From the NCBI GenBank assembly GCA_002256685.1, contig NQJH01000088.1, positions 1 through 9,631 on the forward strand: DNA of 9,631 nucleotides, read 5' to 3'. Source of the stretch: Methylococcaceae bacterium NSP1-2. GTDB lineage: Bacteria > Pseudomonadota > Gammaproteobacteria > Methylococcales > Methylomonadaceae. Position 1 is the first letter of the stretch; each line of letters starts with the position of its first letter. The notes below the pieces were generated by a model. It made no database searches. It saw nothing but the letters and a program-made list of their open reading frames with translations, and was not told where the DNA came from. A program made the translations under genes and the position numbers. Shown piece by piece: positions 6,705 through 9,631 of the stretch.

Positions 6705-7748
6705 ATGAATATTGATTTTTTAATCATCGGACAAGGTTTAGCGGGTAGTCTCTTGGCATGGCAATTGATACAGCAAGGTTATAAAATTATCATTATTGAT
6801 AATGGGCTAGAAAATGCCTCACAAATTGCCGCTGGATTGATAAATTCGATGACAGGAATGCGTTTGGTAAAATCGGCTGAGGTCGATAAATTATTGCCGG
6901 TCGCCAAACAGCGTTATGCTGAATTAGCCGAGTTTTTTCAGCAAGCGTTTTATATTGAAAAACCCATGCTACGCATTTTTAACAGTGATAAAGAACTCAT
7001 TAACTGCCAAAAACGCCTTAATAATCCAGACTATCGAGAGTATTTGGGCGATATACACGCAAGGATAGCACCGCTTAACACACCGTTTGGCTATGTAACT
7101 CAGCAGCAAACAGGCTATCTATTAACCCGCCCACTATTAAGGTCTTTAAAAGATTTTTTTATCGCTAACGGCAGTTATCAACAAGAGGCGTTTGATGTGG
7201 CTGATATTCAGTTTCAGCCGACTTTACACTGGCAGGCTATTGTTGCTAAACGCATTATTTTTTGCGAAGGCTATCATGCAATTCACAATCCTTATTTTGC
7301 GTGGCTACCTTTTCAAGCAGTCAAAGGTGAGATTTTAACCGTAGCCCATCGTCATCATTTGCCCGATGCAATACTCAATTATGGGCAGTGGTTAATTCCT
7401 TTAAATCCGTATCAAGTGCGTATCGGTGCGACTTTTGACTGGGAAAACTTGAACAACCAACCGACTGAATTAGGTAAAAATATGTTATTGGGCGGGGTTA
7501 AAAGGGTGTTAGATGATTTTAAATACGATGTGCTACAGCATCACGCCAATGTTCGACCTTGTACGTTAGATAAACAACCGTTTATCGGTTTTCATCCACA
7601 ATATCCGCAACTGGGCGTGTTTAATGGCTTCGGGTCAAAAGGTAGTTTACAAATACCTCGCTATGCTCAACAGTTTGCTCATGTTTTAACAGGCAATGCG
7701 GTATTGCCTCCATTCGTCAATATTCAACGCCACTATGTCTCTGCTTAA
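6705..7748 (+). CDS. FAD-dependent oxidoreductase of the DAO fold, candidate MnmC(o)-like tRNA modification enzyme
   Basis: The 347-residue protein begins with a Rossmann strand and dinucleotide loop, IIGQGLAGS (7-15), ending strand 2 at D32 as expected for FAD binding. AAGLINSMTGMR (42-53), FQAVKGEIL (203-211), IGATFDW (240-246) and the carboxyl motif FNGFGSKG (306-313) follow the pattern of the D-amino-acid-oxidase family. The last motif and the tail NAVLPP resemble the oxidoreductase half of MnmC, which removes the carboxymethyl group of cmnm5(s2)U34 in tRNA. The start at 6705 is chosen because the fold begins there; an upstream in-frame ATG at 6585 adds 40 unrelated residues. Neither start has a clear ribosome site. 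It overlaps the MnmM-like gene by 14 bp. The family is seen in the sequence, while the tRNA role is inferred from its neighbour. Other amine oxidases such as ThiO-like enzymes remain possible. Confidence 0.8.
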   Translation: MNIDFLIIGQGLAGSLLAWQLIQQGYKIIIIDNGLENASQIAAGLINSMTGMRLVKSAEVDKLLPVAKQRYAELAEFFQQAFYIEKPMLRIFNSDKELINCQKRLNNPDYREYLGDIHARIAPLNTPFGYVTQQQTGYLLTRPLLRSLKDFFIANGSYQQEAFDVADIQFQPTLHWQAIVAKRIIFCEGYHAIHNPYFAWLPFQAVKGEILTVAHRHHLPDAILNYGQWLIPLNPYQVRIGATFDWENLNNQPTELGKNMLLGGVKRVLDDFKYDVLQHHANVRPCTLDKQPFIGFHPQYPQLGVFNGFGSKGSLQIPRYAQQFAHVLTGNAVLPPFVNIQRHYVSA

Positions 7749-8313
7749 ACTTGCCCATCAGTACATTGAAAATGAATTATGTTTAGGCGATAGGGCGATT
7801 GATGCCACTGTCGGTAATGGTCACGATACGCTGTTTTTGGCGAAACAAGTGGGTAATACGGGCAGGGTGTACGGTTTCGATATTCAGCGGGCGGCGATAG
7901 TTGCAACGACTGCACTTGTGCAACACAGCCAGTTGTTAAACCATGTTACGCTGATTCAAGCCAGTCATGCCGACATGGCAACACACATTCCCATTAGCCA
8001 ACAGGGTAAAATTACTGCTTGCATGTTTAATTTGGGTTATTTACCTAAAGGTGATAAGCGTATTATTACCCAAACCAGCTCAACATTATTGGCATTAACC
8101 GCTGCCTGTCAGCTGTTAGCACCACAAGGCATCATGACGATTCTAGCCTATCCGGGGCATGTCGGTGGTGATGTAGAAACGGCGCGTGTTAGCGAATGGA
8201 GTGAGCAATTGGACAGTAAGCAATTTGCGGTTAGTACGCAGTTTAGCGCGACACCTAGCCCGTCAGCACCTCGGTTATTGGTGGTTCGTAAATTATGCGG
8301 TGATGAAAGTTAA
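7735..8313 (+). CDS. mnmM: YtqB/MnmM-type SAM-dependent methyltransferase (rRNA_methylase family)
   Basis: The 192-residue protein has the SAM-binding loop DATVGNGHDTLFLA (23-36), the strand VYGFDIQ (45-51), the family signature FNLGYLPKGD (98-107), and AYPGHVGGDVE (138-148). The carboxyl SAPRLLVVRK resembles the family's closing strand. These are the hallmarks of Pfam rRNA_methylase proteins such as B. subtilis YtqB, renamed MnmM after it was shown to methylate 5-aminomethyl-2-thiouridine at tRNA position 34 to mnm5s2U. ATG 7735 is preferred over in-frame ATG 7696, because family members begin close to the KLAHQYIEN helix and the longer form adds 13 odd residues. It overlaps the upstream oxidoreductase by 14 bp with no strong ribosome site, so translation is probably coupled. 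The family call is firm, but the exact substrate is inferred. Confidence 0.85.
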   Translation: MSLLKLAHQYIENELCLGDRAIDATVGNGHDTLFLAKQVGNTGRVYGFDIQRAAIVATTALVQHSQLLNHVTLIQASHADMATHIPISQQGKITACMFNLGYLPKGDKRIITQTSSTLLALTAACQLLAPQGIMTILAYPGHVGGDVETARVSEWSEQLDSKQFAVSTQFSATPSPSAPRLLVVRKLCGDES

Positions 8314-8361
8314 AAAAAAACGTAGAATTAGCGTTCGAGTATTTTTTATTGTTAGGACATA

Positions 8362-9606
8362 ATGCGCTCAATTAATCTATTCATTATTGTGTTAGTGCTT
8401 ATGCAAGGGTTTAGTGGTGCCGAAGCCAAATCCAAGCCCAAAGTCGCTGCGCAAGCAAAACAGCCTGTTGTTAAGCAGGAAACACCCGCAAAACAAATCA
8501 TCAATATTGCCTATTTAAGCCAAGAACAAGTTGTACCGCCTGCGTTGTCCAACTTAGACCCGTTTATTCAAAACAAAGGGCTGTTAGGATCGGAATTAGC
8601 GATTAGCGACAATAACACCACAGGGCAGTTTACGGGGCAGCAATTTATCTTAAGTAAATTTATGGTCCCAGTCGATGGCGATGTGGTTGAGGTGTTTAAT
8701 AAGGAGATTATCGGTAAATTTCAATTAGTCGTGAGCATGTTGCCCGCTGAAAAGTTAAATCAATTGGCGGATAGCGCGGCGGGTAAGTCGATTTTATTAT
8801 TGGATGCGGCGACCAGTGATGATAGTTTACGCGCTGAACAATGCCGCGCTAATGTTTTACATCTATTACCTAGTCGTGCCATGCGAGCGGACGCGCTAGC
8901 GCAATACATGATGAAAAAACGCTGGACGAAGTGGTTTTTAGTGGTCGGCACTACGCCTGAAGATAAGTTGTTTGCTGACGCGCTTAAACGTGCGGCTAAA
9001 CGGTTTGGCAGTGAAATAGTCGCGGAAAAAGTCTGGGAGCATACATTCGATGCACGGCGCACGGCGCAATCCGATGTCGCGGTGTTTAGCCGCGTGGATG
9101 ATTATGATGTATTGGTGGTTTCTGATGAACAAGGCGAATTTGGTGAATATTTAGATTATCGCACCGAAAGCCCACGCCCTGTCATTGGTACGCAAGGCTT
9201 GATTGCCACCGCATGGCATAGAACCCATGAACAATGGGGCGCGACGCAGATTCAAAACCGCTTTCAAGAACAAGCCCATCGCTGGATGGAAGAACAAGAT
9301 TATGCGGCGTATGTAGCAGTCAGAGCGATAGGCGAGGCGGCAACGCGCACTAAATCCAATGACTTGACAGCGATTAAAGACTATATGCTCAGTCCTGCGT
9401 TTGCTTTGCAAGGTTATAAAGGTAATCCGTTGTCATTTAGAAGCTGGGATGGACAGTTGCGGCAACCCGTGTTGCTTGCTGCACCGCGTTCATTAGTTGC
9501 TGTCGCGCCCATAGAGGGCTTTTTACATCCAAAAACTGAATTGGATACGCTGGGTGTCGATGAACCTGAATCAACGTGTCATTATGGAAAAAACAATGAA
9601 AAATAA
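8362..9606 (+). CDS. PQQ-associated ABC-type periplasmic substrate-binding protein (TIGR03863-like)
   Basis: The 414-residue protein starts with a signal peptide (hydrophobic 4-19, probable cleavage after AEA at 22), then a Lys/Pro/Ala-rich linker to about 45. A type I periplasmic-binding fold of the branched-chain amino acid receptor class follows, including SELAISDNNTTGQF (77-90). The ending LRQPVLL with GFLHPKTELDTLGVDEPE (386-403) is, from memory, the signature of the binding-protein family found beside PQQ-dependent alcohol dehydrogenases in methylotrophs. Its ligand is unknown. AGGA (8354-8357) lies four bases before the ATG. It follows the MnmM-like gene by 48 bp without a terminator, so read-through is possible though the functions differ. 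Its last codons overlap the next exported protein, as expected for the start of such a transport cluster. Confidence 0.82.
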   Translation: MRSINLFIIVLVLMQGFSGAEAKSKPKVAAQAKQPVVKQETPAKQIINIAYLSQEQVVPPALSNLDPFIQNKGLLGSELAISDNNTTGQFTGQQFILSKFMVPVDGDVVEVFNKEIIGKFQLVVSMLPAEKLNQLADSAAGKSILLLDAATSDDSLRAEQCRANVLHLLPSRAMRADALAQYMMKKRWTKWFLVVGTTPEDKLFADALKRAAKRFGSEIVAEKVWEHTFDARRTAQSDVAVFSRVDDYDVLVVSDEQGEFGEYLDYRTESPRPVIGTQGLIATAWHRTHEQWGATQIQNRFQEQAHRWMEEQDYAAYVAVRAIGEAATRTKSNDLTAIKDYMLSPAFALQGYKGNPLSFRSWDGQLRQPVLLAAPRSLVAVAPIEGFLHPKTELDTLGVDEPESTCHYGKNNEK

Positions 9607-9631
9607 ACTATTAGGTTTGGCTTTATTGACG
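9596..9631 (+). CDS. Start of an exported protein, cut by the window edge
   Basis: ATG 9596 opens a frame reading MKNKLLGLALLT to the window end, a typical signal-peptide start of basic residues followed by a hydrophobic run. GGA (9586-9588) sits seven bases upstream. An in-frame ATG at 9584 would add MEKT but lacks a ribosome site. It overlaps the preceding gene by 11 bp, suggesting one operon. In PQQ-associated clusters the binding protein is often followed by a secreted YVTN-type beta-propeller protein, which would fit, but the 12 visible residues cannot show it. Confidence 0.6.
   Translation, partial: MKNKLLGLALLT

Noticed and set aside
7696..7734. Upstream ATG for the MnmM-like gene
   Set aside because: It would lie deep inside the oxidoreductase gene and adds 13 residues unlike the family.
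8316..8347. Possible terminator between the MnmM-like gene and the binding-protein gene
   Set aside because: AACG and CGTT could form only a four-base stem, and the T run is separated from it; too weak.

Overview
The window looks like chromosomal DNA of an AT-leaning gammaproteobacterium. The FtsH and QueG proteins are close to the enterobacterial type. The last full gene belongs to a periplasmic binding-protein family tied to PQQ-dependent alcohol dehydrogenases, so a methylotroph or methanotroph (for example Methylococcales) is a reasonable guess, but the sequence does not prove it. No insertion sequence, phage gene, CRISPR array, rRNA or tRNA was recognised.

Left part (1-2920). The tail of an AIM24-family gene on + converges, with one base between stop codons, on a minus-strand unit. 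In transcription order that unit is a class I SAM methyltransferase (broken), queG (epoxyqueuosine reductase, last step of queuosine synthesis) and corA (Mg2+/Co2+ channel). queG and corA overlap by 11 bp, and the methyltransferase stop lies 13 bp before queG. The methyltransferase is disrupted by a 40-bp tandem duplication. Removing one unit restores an intact 196-residue protein exactly. The two copies differ at two positions, both synonymous, which points to two functional alleles or an assembly seam rather than fresh slippage.

Middle part (3084-6566). A divergent + unit has a recognisable promoter (TTGACA, 17-bp spacer, TATTGT). It carries an RpoD-like alternative sigma factor lacking region 1.1, followed 43 bp later by ftsH, the membrane AAA+ protease, and then a strong intrinsic terminator.

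Right part (6567-9631). After a 138-bp leader with two imperfect stem-loops comes an FAD-dependent oxidoreductase of the DAO fold. It overlaps by 14 bp a YtqB/MnmM-type methyltransferase. MnmM makes the final methylation of the tRNA wobble base mnm5s2U in Firmicutes, and the oxidoreductase resembles the MnmC(o) half of E. coli MnmC. The pair therefore looks like a two-gene functional equivalent of bifunctional MnmC, built with an unrelated methyltransferase; this is the most interesting hypothesis here. Last come a PQQ-associated ABC-type periplasmic binding protein and, overlapping its end, the start of another exported protein cut by the window edge.
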